A stretch of 64,000 nucleotides of DNA from assembly GCF_000346465.2 (NCBI RefSeq), contig NC_034010.1, positions 5,234,894 to 5,298,893 of the forward strand, in the 5' to 3' direction. The notes under the pieces were generated by a model. The model was given only the letters and a program-made list of their open reading frames with translations, did no database searches and was not told the origin of the DNA. A program made the translations under genes and the position numbers. The stretch is from Prunus persica (taxonomy: Eukaryota; Streptophyta; Magnoliopsida; Rosales; Rosaceae). Positions 24,640 through 36,840 of this stretch are shown piece after piece (positions within the stretch are counted from its first letter, which is position 1; each line of letters starts with the position of its first letter).

Positions 24640-25460
24640 TAAGACGAATCTAACGATCCAATTCTTAATGTCATGAACTTAGGAGTATCTTGTTGAGCTG
24701 AGATATGCATGAAAATGGAAAGCAATCTAGTTGAAATCCTCACTGGCTTTTCAAAATCTGATGAGGAACAAAAGTATGAGAAAACACATGAATGAAGGTA
24801 AAATTCTGTTGATCCTTTTCTGTGCCTTTCACTTCCGTAAGGTTTGCTTTCTGCAATTATTCGATGCCTTCTCATCTGATTTACTCATTTGCCATAGTGG
24901 GGAGGAATGAAGACCAGAAGGCCAGTGTCCAGACTTTCCTCATCTCAAGGAGATGACTTTAGACAAGTGTCTGAAGCTAAGAGGAAGAACGACCCTATCA
25001 TCTTCCAACAAACTCAAGAACACTGCATGCTATGATGAGTTGAAGTTGAAGATTTAGAGAAAGAATGAAATCTGTAGCAGAAAACATAGGGCTGAGATCT
25101 CTCCAAGGTATTGCCCCACTCTCCCCCAACCTCTGTTCCTTGTATTTGAGAATTCACAAGGTCCCTTGAACTCACTTCTCTTCAACAGATACATATTTAT
25201 GGCTGTCTGAGTCTCCAATTCCTGCCACAAGACTCTTTGTTTTCTGAGTAAAGGTATGAGAATAATTAGATTTATTTTTATGAAGCTGCAATAATTAGAT
25301 TTAATTAAAGCCAGTAGAATTAATTTCTCCTTTGGATTTAGGAGCATCTTGTTGAGCTGAGGTATGCATGGGAAGTAAAAGCACTCAAGTAAACGTCCAT
25401 ATTAAAAAGCTATTAGAAGAAGCAGGCTTTTCAAAATTTGATCTGGAACAATTGAAGGTA
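24640..25460 (+). pseudogene. Degenerate NLR 3' fragment, copy B
   Basis: At 24865-25000 part of copy A recurs (gccttctcatctgatttact, gaatgaagaccagaaggcc, tctgaagctaagaggaag). At about 25189-25240 a piece resembling the terminal LRR follows (ggctgtctgagtctccaatt, cctgccacaaga). The word gagcatcttgttgagctgag, found at 25341, has relatives near 24684 and 26143. All frames are broken. Confidence 0.65.
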
Positions 25461-25779
25461 AGGCTTGTCTGTGTTCTTTCTCTGCGCCTTTAACTTCTGA
25501 AGGACTCTAAAACATTACTTGCTCAAAATGGAACAACAGCAATAGTTCATTAGCATTTTCTTTTTCTGTAAAAAAGAATCTTGCCTTGAATTGCAAATTA
25601 GATTTTATTGGTATTAAACTTGATAAATTCTGATAATTCTGTCACTTTGTTTCTCACTGGGGCTGGTCCTTATCGGTATCCAAGAGCATGCTGATCACAA
25701 CTTATGTCTGTCTAGTCTCAAATGCTGAATTATTAGTCACTCTGCACGATAAACAGTTCTCATTTGCAGGTTTCTTTCA

Positions 25780-27128
25780 TGTCACTGCCCGAGGAGAGTT
25801 TACTGTTGTATATAGATTTTTGTTTTTCTACAAACAAATTGTGGCAAACAAAGGGGAAGGAAATCTTCTCCAGGTGGTGATCTAGCAACAGACCAGCATT
25901 TGGACAATGTGGTGAAGACGTCATTTATTATTAGGTAATCTTTCATCATAAAATTCCTTTCTGTAGGTAATAACTTGAAAACGTCATTTATGAATTTAAT
26001 TTGAGATGGATGAAAATGTATACACATACTTGTTGGTTGGAAATTAGTTTTCCGAAGCTACATGAGTTGGGGTTAACTACATGAGTTTGTTCATATCCTA
26101 AGATGAATCTAACGATCCAATTCTTAATGTCTTGAACTTCAGAGTATCTTATTGAGCTGAGATATGCATGAAAATGGAAAGCAATCGAGTTGAAATCCTC
26201 ATTGTGCAATCGAGTTGAAATCCTCATTGTATAGCTATTAGACTTGGCTTTTCAAAATCCGACGAGGAACAAAAACACATGAAGGTAAAATTCTGTTGAT
26301 CCTTTTCTGTGCCTTTCACTTCCGAACTACAGTTCCATTTCATTAGAATTGTTTTCTTTGTTGTATCTCTAGACTCTTTGCATAAGATTCCCAATGGGAA
26401 CTACCCCAACTTGACCCAATTTGGCATGCATTGTGTATTTTGAGATTTCAAGGTAACTGCTGCTAATGGAAGAAAACTAAAGCCTATTGCATGCTCTTTT
26501 AAGGTAGAATGACCTTGTCATCTTCCAACAAACTCAAGAAATGCATGCTCTGGTGAGTTGAAGTTGAAGATTTCGAGAAGGAATGAAAGCTGTAGCAGAA
26601 AACATAGGGCTGAGATCTCTGCTCCACTCTCTCACAAAAGAAAAGTAAGTTTGCACCTTTGTTTATATTCTTAGCACTAGACCGTTGCTTGGAACCATCC
26701 ATCTTAATCTTTCTGATAATGCTCCCAATTTCCTAGATTCTGAAATATTAGAATTTATCAGAGCTATCTTGTCCTGCAGATAGTTCATTTGTGTTTGGAG
26801 GGGCGGCCTTGGAAAAGCTCTCTTTGTGTTGATGAAGAATTCTTCATCTCAAACAAGATAAACTGATGTTAAACCCTGGGAGGCACGTCCTTGTTTGGTT
26901 TTCTTGCAAGAAAACTTTATCGGATGATGATGAAGTTGTTGAAAGTTACTTTCTATGTAATGCCATATGCAGCCAGTTTGTTGGCCTTTGTCTATGAATC
27001 CTTCAGAGACAGCCATGGATTGTGTACTTAAACCTGTTAAAGCTTGTATTGTTGAAGTTCAATTTCCTCTTGTCCTGCATTGAAAGATTATAGCTTTATC
27101 TATGAATCCTTCAAGGACAGCCAGTTTG
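25780..27128 (+). pseudogene. Degenerate NLR flanking fragment, copy C
   Basis: It repeats the fttactgttgtatat-type block (about 25797-25915), the gatgaatctaacgatccaat block (about 26102; also 24643) and, at about 26513-26625, catcttccaacaaactcaag followed by aaacatagggctgagatctc. The latter is also at 25000-25110 and 28120-28230. A 26-bp local duplication (gcaatcgagttgaaatcctc) is at about 26179-26231. No open frame is preserved. Up to 27128 there is no other recognisable gene. Confidence 0.55.
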
Positions 27129-27133
27129 ATACT

Positions 27134-27679
27134 TGTGGGAACCTAATTAAACCAAAACCCTAGGTCAATTAATTAGGCCAATCAATTTGGGAATTATTTG
27201 ACCTAATTAGGAGTTACCTAACCTAATTGGGAATTACCTAATCAAATTGGGGGTTACTTGATCCCCAATTTAATTAGGGATTCGGTTCATCCATAATTCC
27301 TAAATGCACCAACCCCACCAACCACACCAACTACACCAACCCCACCTACCTCTCCAAAGGCCACTATAAATACCTGGTTACACACAAGGATGAGGTACGT
27401 CTAAATTCCTACTAAAACTCTGCAGAAATTATTTCTCAAGAACCCTAGCCACTTCCTCTCTTTCTCTCTCTCACACAAGGCTCCGGCCACCACACACGGC
27501 TCCGGCCACCCGGTTTTCCTTGAAATACCCTACCTAACTTAGGCATCGGAGGGCCTTTGGCCAACACCCCCCGGGTGTGGTCCTTTTACTCCGATCTGTT
27601 TTGCAGGGAGAAAGAGAGAAGCAGAGAAGACGAAGGAATCTTTGGCGAATATTCTCCCGTGAGATTATTTGCACAAACA
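27134..27679 (+). mobile_element. Solo LTR (probably Ty3/gypsy type)
   Basis: It starts TGTGGGAACCTAATTAAACC and ends GCACAAACA, 546 bp, flanked by ATACT at 27129-27133 and 27680-27684. It holds a TATA-like CACTATAAATACC near 27363 and the block taacttaggcatcggaggg with accccccgggtgtgg, a pattern I associate with LTRs of plant Ty3/gypsy elements. No internal region or second LTR is nearby, so this is the product of LTR-LTR recombination. Strand is taken from the TATA box. The gypsy assignment is from memory of the motif. Confidence 0.85.
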
Positions 27680-27714
27680 ATACTGATTGTTGTTTCCAAC
27701 AAAAGCTTTGTCTA

Positions 27715-28250
27715 TACACATTATAGCATATTCGTTGAATGTTACATATATTCAATGTTTCCATACATTTCAAGAATTTTGGCAAGCAAACGCTCATTGA
27801 AGTTCAATATGAAATCTTCTGAGGTTGTCTAAGCTATGGGATGAGCTGCTCATGTTTCCATTATTTCCATGTTCTGTTTTTATAGATTGTTATGACCCTT
27901 CCCCTCCTTGTTACCATGAAATCTTGTTATGCCTTCACTTAAACAAATTAGAAGACACTTTGGAGTTAGAATTTTTTTTTCTTTGTTGTATCTCTAGACT
28001 CTCTGTGTAAGATTCACTTGTTAATTCTTAGGGAATAACAATTTTACATTCTATTTAAATTTACAACGGAAGAAAACTAAAGCGCATTGCATGCTCTTTT
28101 ATGGTAGAATGACCTTATCATCTTCCAACAAACTCGAGAAATGCATGCTCAGATGTGTTGAAGTTGAAGATTTCGAGAAAGAATGAAAGCTGTAGCAGAA
28201 AACATAGGGCTGAGATCTCTCCAAGGTATTGCTCCACTATTTATAATAAC
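27715..28250 (+). repeat. Dispersed NLR-flank duplicate, copy D
   Basis: About 27722-27970 (attcgttgaatgttacatat ... gaagacactttggagtt) recurs with few differences at about 47765-48005, just left of LARD-2. A shorter piece (cttccttgtta, cacttaag, gaattagaaga) is near 45788-45890. The adjoining 28100-28240 part is the third copy of the catcttccaacaaactcgag ... ctgagatctctccaaggtat unit. Confidence 0.75.
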
Positions 28251-28306
28251 ACCTAAAATTTGAATAGGTAAATTTTTTATGTGCTTGTGTTTGATGTTTA
28301 TGAAGG

Positions 28307-28484
28307 ACATCACCGCTGAACAACGACGAATCAACTCTAATAGATCGTAGTGACCCATTATTCAACGAATTTGATAGGATGCACGGACCAACTGAACATC
28401 ACCGCTGAACAACGACGAATCAACTCTAATAGATCGTAGTGACCCATTATTCAACGAATTTGATAGGATGCACGGACCAACTGA
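28307..28484. repeat. 89-bp perfect-looking tandem duplication
   Basis: The unit starting acatcaccgctgaacaacg and ending gcacggaccaactga occurs twice head to tail (28307-28395, 28396-28484). I saw no differences between the two units, which suggests a recent duplication. Confidence 0.93.
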
Positions 28485-29189
28485 ATGATTTATGTTTCTA
28501 TTAGACGAAGCCTAATTGTTATGAAGACTAATGATCAGGTAAAGTTTTCTAGCTTCAGTTTTATTATTATTATTTTTTTGTTCATGTCCACCGATGAGCT
28601 CTTACTATGTCCACTGATAATTGAAATGAAAATTTGCTTGGTTTCATTCTTGCATGAAATTTGAACACATGTTAATTTTACGTCTTTTCCCTATTTAGAA
28701 ATTTTCATAGACATTTGATAAAGTATCAAATTTTGAGTTATGTGAAGAAGCAATGACTTTTACCATTTAAAATGGGTAGTTTATGGTGAATTATGTTTTA
28801 ACAGAGATTCATCGATTATATCACAGGCTAATGCAGCATTTCCAGCAGCCAGTTGTTGTTTCCATTACCAGTAATGATTTCCAGCAGCACTCATCATTTT
28901 CAGTAGCACCCACTTTTTCGGAATGTTATGTTCTAGTGTTTTACTGGTTATTAAGATATGAGCTCAACTGGTTATTAGGTGCACGATTTTGTAAACATTT
29001 GTAACTAAAGGATACTTGAAGCACTTTGTTGGAACAGAGTGATTAGAAAGTAGAGTGTAAAAAAGTACATTGCAGCTAATCATATTTCGAACGGTTGGAG
29101 AATATTAAAGGGTACACTAACATTTGAACTACTCATAATTCCACACACAAAATAAAATTTGATTGCAAAGCATTTTTTGTGCTCCCTCT
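28485..29189. other. AT-rich spacer, no gene recognised
   Basis: It contains short open frames without family resemblance (for example 28783-29004). Nothing here can be supported as coding. Confidence 0.4.
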
Positions 29190-29310
29190 TAGCAATACCA
29201 CGATCTCCCCAACCAACTGAACAACGGTAGCCACAATCACTCGGTCGTATTGGTCAGCTTATTCTTAGTAGGTCTCACGTGCTTATGGTCATTCATGTCC
29301 CCAGTGATAT
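29190..29310 (-). pseudogene. Partial duplicate of the 3' end of the unknown gene at 29725-30306
   Basis: gcaataccacgatct, ccaaccaactgaacaa, gtgcttatggtcattcatg align with about 29680-29795, the last codons and 3' flank of the next gene. The copy is truncated and without an open frame. Confidence 0.65.
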
Positions 29311-29724
29311 AGACGAAATAAATATTCAGCAATATTTAGAATTTTATTATATATAAATAAACCATAAACCATTTACTAAACAATGTATAGCACATGTTAT
29401 GTTACTTTTGACTCACGTGTCAATTTTTTTAGAAAAAGTACGCCAGCTCTTTAATGTGAACATACATGATAATGGGGCTTTACTGATTCTCAACGTTCTG
29501 TGATATTGACTACTTATTGAATAATATTTCGATATTTGCAAAATATAATCTTAGACAAAAGGAACACATGACAACTTGCAATACATAGTCCCAATAATTT
29601 TATATGAAGCAAATGAAACTGATATTTGTGTTATTTTAAATTAGATAATGACATTAAGGGAATATACTTCTAATTTGTGCAATACCACAATCACCCCCAA
29701 CCAACTGAACAATGGTAGCTGCAA

Positions 29725-30306
29725 TCACTTAGTCATATCGGTCGGCTTCTTCAGAGAAGCTTTGACGTGCTTATGCTCATTCATGTCACCACCCTCATCT
29801 AGTATCTCTCTCACAACATCAAGGGACACATAGTCCCAATTATAACTTGTATGAGTAGTTGCCGCAAATGCTCGGAATTTTTCGAATCCTTCGTTGAATG
29901 CCAACTCCAATTCACTGTGGTGCTCTTCGCATCACATATGGTTCATTAAACAACATTTAATTTCATCATTCATTACTGTATCCAACTCCTCAGCTTTCAG
30001 CTTCCTTTTATGACTCAGCTTCAAGTACTTGTTCTTTTGGGAGAACACTTTGTTCACTCTAATGTTAAGATCAGCTAAAATGGCCTCGTCTTCAACACAT
30101 TTCTCGTGCCATGAATTGATCAGTCTGGAATTATAATCTAGCTTGCTACTGACTGCATGTATTGCCTCTAATGGATCATCGGAGTCTTCCTCACTCCCAA
30201 ATGATGTTGAAAATGAAAGGGGTCGGCGAGTACAACGTGAAAATGGAACCTGCGACTCCAATTTTTCATCTTCGATTGTGTTGTTGGCGCTTGAAGAGGT
30301 TGACAT
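29725..30306 (-). pseudogene. Unrecognised gene with an in-frame stop
   Basis: ATG at 30306 opens 124 codons (MSTSSSANNTIEDEKLESQV...) ended by TGA at 29932-29934. The same frame then continues without interruption for about 69 more codons (EEHHSELELAFNEGFEKF ... KKPTDMTK) to 29725. The continuation reads as ordinary protein, so the original product was probably about 193 residues and has one nonsense codon. The first half is Ser/acidic; the middle is Lys/Leu-rich and may be helical. I do not recognise the family. A truncated duplicate of its 3' end lies 420 bp further along. It neighbours other broken genes in the 29-43 kb block. Confidence 0.55.
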
Positions 30307-30396
30307 GCTTGAATAATCCTATTTGTTTTGGGAGGATGAGGATTGCATATGCAATTTCGTTTGAGAAAGGGAACATAGCTTTATAGACCAACATAC

Positions 30397-30973
30397 TAGG
30401 GGTGGGCACGATTCGGTTTGGATCGGTTTTTACCTCAAATTAGAACCGATCCGGTACTATTCATCCGGTTTGGTTTGGTTCGGTTTTAATAAAAAAATTT
30501 CAAAAACTGTTCAGTTCGGTTTGAACCGGTTTCAGTCCAGTTTCGGTTTCGGTTCGGTTGAACCGGATTATAAAAATTATTTTTTTAAATTATTTTTTAA
30601 TACAATTCTCAACTGAAATATTATTTTTTTACTTGAAAATTAACAAATTATTCAATTTCATATAAAAAATAAATATTAAAGTGAGAAAAGAGAGATATTT
30701 TGACATTGAACTTGGATAAATATTAGGTTTCTTATAGTGAAATTAAAAATATAGCATTAAATATAAATATATATTGAAATTATATATATTTTTAGTTTCA
30801 CCGGTTCGGTTCGGCCCGGTTCGGTTTTTGAAGACATGGAACCGGATCCGAAATCGGTCCAAATCGGTCCAGTTCGATTTTTGACCGGTTTTTGACTTTT
30901 TGGTCAACTCGGTTTTTTTCCTGGTTTGGTTCGGCTTGGATTTCCGTTTCGCAGGTTTGAGTGCCCACCCCTA
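30397..30973. mobile_element. Second hAT-like CCGGTT element
   Basis: It has the same termini as the first (TAGGGGTGGGC ... GCCCACCCCTA) and a perfect 8-bp target duplication CAACATAC at 30389-30396 and 30974-30981. The 577-bp interior again has CGGTTCGGTT-type arms around an AT-rich core. It diverges more from a pure repeat than copy 1. No transposase. Confidence 0.87.
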
Positions 30974-31360
30974 CAACATACCAAAGCTTGTGTGTAGTCA
31001 ACATATGTACTTTCTTTCAATTTTAAAAAAAGAGGTGTCAGGTTTTGCTTTTCAAGCATTTCAACCTCACACTCTCCTTACACCACTGTTAGTGGTTGAA
31101 AGAAACTCAATGGAAGTGACATCTAGTTAGTGAACCCAACCAAACTAACCAAACTAGTTAGGATTAAACTTAGATTGTATCAAACCAAAAATTAATTTAT
31201 ACATTGTCAACCAAATGTTTTTTTGGCGGGAACCCTTTTATTGGTATTACTATCACCCCCTTCATAGAAATTCTCCCTCCACAAAAAACTCACTCTTCCA
31301 CTGAATCTGTCTCCATCTATTGAAACTCTCTCCTCCACATAAACTCTCTTCCCCCATAGA

Positions 31361-31845
31361 ATGGATTTACTAACCAAGTTTGATGTGAGCATAATAACCA
31401 CCTCTCCAAACAAAGACCGCCTTCGAAACGCAAGTAGTCACCAGACAAGCAATGTCACATTCCTAGACAGAATGACCATTTTGTTGGAAGTTTTGAGTCT
31501 GAAAGAGTTCTTGCTTTTTGGAAGGAGAGGCATCTTCAACTTGGTGATGAAATCCAAAGGGCAAGGGCACGTTTGGAATTTGTTGAATGCCAAATTAAAG
31601 ATGACAAAAGGCAGGCCAATCTGGATAGGACGAAGTTGCAGCGCATGAAGCGTAGACACAAACGAATTCGGAGTGTAGCAGTTCAAAAATACAAGAACTC
31701 ATCTAATGCAGTGGAGTCAAAGAAGCGTGTGATGCAAGCTGGATTCGACTACTTCCGATCCTATGCAAAACTTGTTGTACCCAGGTTTGATTGGTCATCT
31801 ATTATCGTTTCTGACGTTAACAAATATACTCAGAAAGGGAAGTAA
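31361..31845 (+). pseudogene. Unrecognised small gene, frameshifted
   Basis: ATG at 31361 starts MDLLTKFDVSIITTSPNK. Near 31450 the sense frame appears to shift, since the downstream frame reads FVGSFESERVLAFWKER, then a Lys/Arg-rich helical stretch (QRMKRRHKRIRSVAVQKY) and ends FDWSSIIVSDVNKYTQKGK at 31845. About 160 residues in total if the frames are read together. A possible TATA-less promoter precedes it. The lower part looks like a basic coiled coil or nucleic-acid-binding segment. Family unknown; it may belong to the same accessory block as the gene at 29725-30306. Confidence 0.45.
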
Positions 31846-32433
31846 CCATTTTGGTTCTCGTGTTTGAGCAGAGGTAAATAAGTGGAATTGGAATTTTTGT
31901 TAAACTCTGCTTCAAACCTATTTTGATGCTTACTACTATGGAAGATTTCAACCTTAATATTTTGATGTCTTTAATTACGATAACATGAGATGCAAAGTGC
32001 CCATCTACTTCAGTCATATGTTGCTGCCATGTCCATTTTTTATTTATCACGTATCAGATTTGGACATGGTTGCATCATATGCAATGTTGTCTTTATTTAT
32101 TATATGTTAGGGCAAGGTTTATGGAAAAGCATTTGTGAGTGCGTTTGTGACAAGGTTATGGCATTATTATGTACCACTTATATATTGTTTTTTGTACTGG
32201 TTCATCTCCTACTATTGCTTTCTTTCTTTATATTATATGTTTGTAGAATCCCTCTCAAATTTAACATATACTGTGAAAAAAATGCAGAGTGAATGTCTAA
32301 TCACTCATATAGACTAGGACAAATATTCATTAATATTTTAAAATTGCTTGACTGGTGTGAGGTTTTTTAGAAAAAGTATGGCATTATTTTATGTGATTGG
32401 ACATGAGAGAAAATATATTATTGATTCCCAATG

Positions 32434-32597
32434 CGGCGTCATATAGACAACTTATTGAATACCTCTGACATGTTCAAAACCCTAGGCGCAGTTGCATATG
32501 GACAACTTATTCAAAACCCTAGGCGCAGTTGCATATGGACAACTTATTGAATACCTCTGACGTGTTCAAAGCCCTAGGCGCAATTGCAATGATGGCT
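32434..32597. repeat. Short tandem repeats around 'aaccctaggcgcagttgcat'
   Basis: The unit atagacaacttattgaatac...cctctgacatgttcaaaacc, then ctaggcgcagttgcatatgg, is repeated about three times with one internal deletion. Confidence 0.8.
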
Positions 32598-32744
32598 TCA
32601 AAGCATGTGCAATTATTATATATGTACATTATTACAACAAAACAGATAATTTTACATCCTTATATATGAAAGGAAACTAATTCGTGTATTACAAATTATA
32701 TAATGAATATTAAGGAAATATACTTGTTAAAGTGAACAAAAGTA

Positions 32745-35165
32745 TATACTTAGGGTTAAGAGCAAAGTGAGTCATGTAAAAATAATTTGGATTTTTTCAT
32801 TGCGAAATGGATGATTTATAGGTTCCCCTAGTTTTATAACATCACAAGGAGGCCGGAGTAATTTTCGGGGCATTTTTAGGATTTTCCTACTATTTATTAC
32901 ATTTTTTCAAAGATTTTTGCACTAAAAATGTCAAAATAATTGTAAGAGGACACCTGGCACGATCTCAGCCCGTCACCTTTCACCACTTGCACAAGTGTAC
33001 GTCAGTCAACATGGCCACATCCTTGCCTTTTACCATAAATTATTATTTTATTACTTTTTCTTAGAAAATTCATAATTAAATACACAAAAATTAGAAAAAT
33101 GATCCAAAAATTGCTACGAACTCATTGAGACTCCATCTCCCTTGTTGAATTCCCCGATTCATGGTTATGTATTTTAAAAAATAATTCCGAACATTAACGG
33201 GAGATGCTTGTTGAAGTAAGTAATTGAATATAAAGTTAACAAACAATATACTTAGGGTTAAAAGGAAAGTGAGTTATGTAAAACAATTTGGATTTTTTTC
33301 ATTGTGAAACGAATGATTTATAGGTTCCCATAGTTTTATAACGTCATAAGGAGGCCGGAGTAATTTTCATGGCATTTTTAGGATTTTCCTACTATTTATT
33401 ACCTTTTTTCGAAGATTTTTGCACTAAAAAAGCCAAAATAATTGCAAGAGGACACCTGGCACGATCTCAGCCCATCACCTTTCACCAATTGCACAAGTGT
33501 ACGTCAGTCAACATGGTCACATCCTTGCCTTTTACCATAAATTATTATTTTATTACTTTTTCTTAGAAAATTCATAACTAAATACACAAACATTAGAAAA
33601 ATGATCCGAAAATTGCTACGAACTCATTAAGACTCCATCTCCCTTGCTGAATTCCCTGATTCATGGTTACGCATTTTAAAAAATAATTCCAAACATTAAC
33701 GGGAGATGCTTGTTGAAGTAGGTAATTGAAGTTAAAGTTAACAAACATATATACTTAGGGTTAAAAGGAAAGTGAGTTATGTAAAACAATTTGGATTTTT
33801 TCATTGTGAAACGGATGATTTATAGGTTCCCCTATTTTATAACGTCACAAGGAGGCCGGAATAATTTTCGGGGCATTTTTAGGATTTTCCTACTATTTAT
33901 TACTTTTTCTCAAAGATTTTTGCACTAAAAAAGCCAAAATAATTGCAAGAGGACACCTGGCACGATCTCAGCCCATCACCTTTCACCACTTGCACAAGTG
34001 TACGTCAGTCAACATGGCCACATCCTTGCCTTTTACCCGAAATTATTATTTTATTACTTTTTCTTAGAAAATTCATAACTAAATAAACAAAAATTAGAAA
34101 AATGATCAGAAAACTGCTACGAACTCATTGAGACTCCATCTCCCTTGCTGAATTCCCCGATTCGTGGTTACGTATTTTAAAAAATAATTTCGAACATTAA
34201 CGGGAGATGCTTGTTGAAGTAGGTTATTGAAGTTAAAGTTAACAAACATATATGCTTAGGGTTAAGAGGAAAGTGAGTTATGTAAAACAATTTGAATTTT
34301 TTCTTTACGAAATGGATGATTTATAGGTTTCTCTAGTTTTATAATGTCACAAGGAGGCCGGAGTAATTTTCGGGGCATTTTTAGGATTTTCCTACTATTT
34401 ATTATATTTTTTCAAAGATTTTTGCACTAAAAAAGCCAAAATAATTGCAAGAGGACACTTGGCGCGATCTCAGCCAATCACCTTTCACAACTTGCACAAG
34501 TGTATGTCAGTGAACATGGCCACATCCTTGCCTTTTACCCTAAATTATTATTTTATATTTTTTCTTAGAAAATTCATAACTAAATACACAACAATTAGAA
34601 AAATGATCCGAAAATTGCTACGAACTCATTGAGACTCCATCTCCCTTAATTCCCCGATTCATGGTTATGCATTTTAAAAAATAATTCCGAACATTATCGG
34701 GATATGCTTGTTGAAGTAGGTTATGCTTGTTAATGTTAACAAACATATATACTTAGGGTTGAGATGAAAGTGAGTTATCTAAAATAATTTGGATTTTTTA
34801 ATTGCGAAATGGATGATTTATAGGTTCTCCTAGTTTTACAACGTCACAAGGAGGCCGGAGTAATTTTCAGGGCATTTTTAGGATTTTTTTTACTATTTAT
34901 TACCTTTTTTCAAAAAATTTTGCACTAAAAAAGCCAAAATAATTGCAAGAGGACACTTGGCGCGATCCTAGCCCGTCACCTTTCACCACGTGCACAAGTG
35001 TATGTCAGTCAACATGGCCACATCCTTGCCTTTTACCCTAAATTTTATTTGATTACTTTTTCTTAGAAAATTCATGACTAAATACACAAAAATCACAATA
35101 ATGTTGCGAAAATTGCTACGAACTCATTGAGACTTCATGTTCCTACTTAATTCCCTGTTTCATGG
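32745..35165. repeat. Tandem array of five ~500-bp monomers
   Basis: The marker cttagggttaag/aagg recurs near 32748, 33250, 33753, 34254 and 34751, giving monomers of about 497-503 bp. Each contains aatttggattttttcattg, acaaggaggccggagtaatt, gaggacacctggcacgatct, acttgcacaagtgtacgtca and gaactcattgagactccatc in the same order. Copies differ by scattered substitutions and small indels. An isolated piece (catttttaggattttccc) reappears near 36889 upstream of the F-box gene. No protein frame is conserved among the copies. Confidence 0.93.
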
Positions 35166-35199
35166 TTTCGCTACATTAGTATTTTATTATTATTTACCC

Positions 35200-35300
35200 T
35201 AAACTATTATTATTATTATTATTATATTACCTTTTAGCCTGTACATTTGTTAATTATATTTACTCCAAATTTTTATTTTTATTTTTATTTTTATTTTGCG
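35200..35300. repeat. (ATT)n and (ATTTTT)n simple repeats
   Basis: tattattattattattatta around 35204-35226 and repeated ttttattttta units around 35264-35298, at the end of the 500-bp monomer array. The remaining sequence to 35920 is AT-rich spacer with an (AT)n run near 35675. Confidence 0.9.
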
Positions 35301-35922
35301 TGCGAATAAACAATTTCTGGTGCTAATCAGTTTCTCTCTTCTTCAATTTGTTAATTTTTTTTTTCTTTTTTAGGGTTAAGGGATGTTTTGAAAAATAAAA
35401 TAGAAATATACAAGCCATCCATTATACAACATCAGCAAAAAATTATTCAAAGTCATTCACTGTTCAAGTTTAGCTTAAGAAACGTGTAACCAAATCATTT
35501 TGGATATGATAAGTGGGAAAATGTCATTCCCAAGCATCGATGAAAAGACACCTACTCACTCCATACATGCCTTTTCGTTTACCAAATATTAAGATTGCAG
35601 TTGTGCAAAATATCTGTGTCAGTAAAATGTCATTCGTAGCCGTCTATGATGCCAGTAATCATTCCACTATATAATATATATATATATATTATACATTTAT
35701 ATATAAAATGGTTTATGACAGCACAAACACCAGACAAAATAGATTAAAACCCAACATTTAAACAACATTTGTACAATGTAGCCAGCCAACCTAGAACTAA
35801 AGAGAAGCAAGTCCACAATGCATAAAAACCGTAAAAACATACTACAACTAATTATAAGGGTATGGATTCCCTGGCACAATATACACACGCATCACCTTGA
35901 ACCAAAAAACACTCTCACGGTG

Positions 35923-36633
35923 TCATTTGCATCGATTGCAACAAGTCCAGAAGGCAGGACTTATCTTTGCTTCAGTAGGCCAGCCTTGAATAACAAAACA
36001 CCATTCGTTGTTGTTACAAGCACTGCAATGATTGAACTTAATCTTCCCATAGTAAAACATGTCTACGATATGTTTTGCAACAGAGAAAACTCGGCTTAAT
36101 CTTCGTCTCAAAGCATCCCTGGTTCCTTTCATATCAATGTTGTTACGTTGATTCAAAGAACACAAAAATTCTAATGCATCCTCTTTTGACTGACTAATTC
36201 CGGACATGCCAAGTAGTCCAACTAGATATGCCGCTTCTATATGGCCTGCCGTGGCTGCAATGTGCATCCCATACAACGCTTCCACATTACCCTGCATGAA
36301 AAACACTTCGAACGCTTCTCTAAATATCGACTCAGGGTTCTCGCAAGCCCTGCATTGTTGCAAGAAATACTGGACTGCAGGATTGGCATGGTACCAGCTA
36401 GGATGGTCTGGGTACTTTGCCATTAAAATGGTGTTCCACACCTGTGGAGTGTTTGCCAATGTATGGAACATTGGGCATACAGATGCCATACGGAAGAGAT
36501 CTTCCGATGATTGGGTTGCCACGTATAACATCACTTTAAACCAAGCTAACTCCGGGATGAAGGCTTGGGGCATATCCAAATGGAGATGCTTCCTTCTCTT
36601 TCCTCCGAGTGTAGTGAAATGTTTCGAATTCAT
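35923..36633 (-). CDS. F-box protein, At2g35280-like
   Basis: Intact single-exon frame of 236 codons from ATG at 36633. The same frame is open further upstream to 36840, but MNSKHFTTLGGKRRKH is the more natural start. The N-terminal third is F-box-like (IPELAWFKVMLYVATQSSED, LFRMASVCPMFHTLAN). The middle has repeat-like helices (QGNVEALYGMHIAATAGHIEAAYLVGL) as in Sel1/TPR regions. The C-terminus has CSACNNNEW and WTCCNRC cysteine pairs. This layout matches the plant F-box family annotated as At2g35280-like, thought to act in SCF ubiquitin ligases; the substrate is unknown. It is the only clearly unbroken gene in the 29-43 kb block. Assignment rests on remembered family pattern. Confidence 0.8.
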   Translation of the reverse strand: MNSKHFTTLGGKRRKHLHLDMPQAFIPELAWFKVMLYVATQSSEDLFRMASVCPMFHTLANTPQVWNTILMAKYPDHPSWYHANPAVQYFLQQCRACENPESIFREAFEVFFMQGNVEALYGMHIAATAGHIEAAYLVGLLGMSGISQSKEDALEFLCSLNQRNNIDMKGTRDALRRRLSRVFSVAKHIVDMFYYGKIKFNHCSACNNNEWCFVIQGWPTEAKISPAFWTCCNRCK

Positions 36634-36840
36634 TGAAATGATTTTGGAATGGAACGATTTGAGGAGAGGAAGAGGGGAGAAATGAGAATATATGGGGTTT
36701 TGGTTTTGTTTTAGCCTTTGTTTGTAGTGTTTTGAAGGTGTTTCCACTTTGGGTTTTTCCAAGTTGACTCTTTTTAAATAAACTAAACCCAACACTCTAA
36801 AACTCAAGACAAGAGAAGGGAAAACGTCATCGAAATGCAA

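Noticed and set aside
36206..36685. 159-codon + strand frame
   Set aside because: Antisense shadow of the F-box gene, with no family resemblance.
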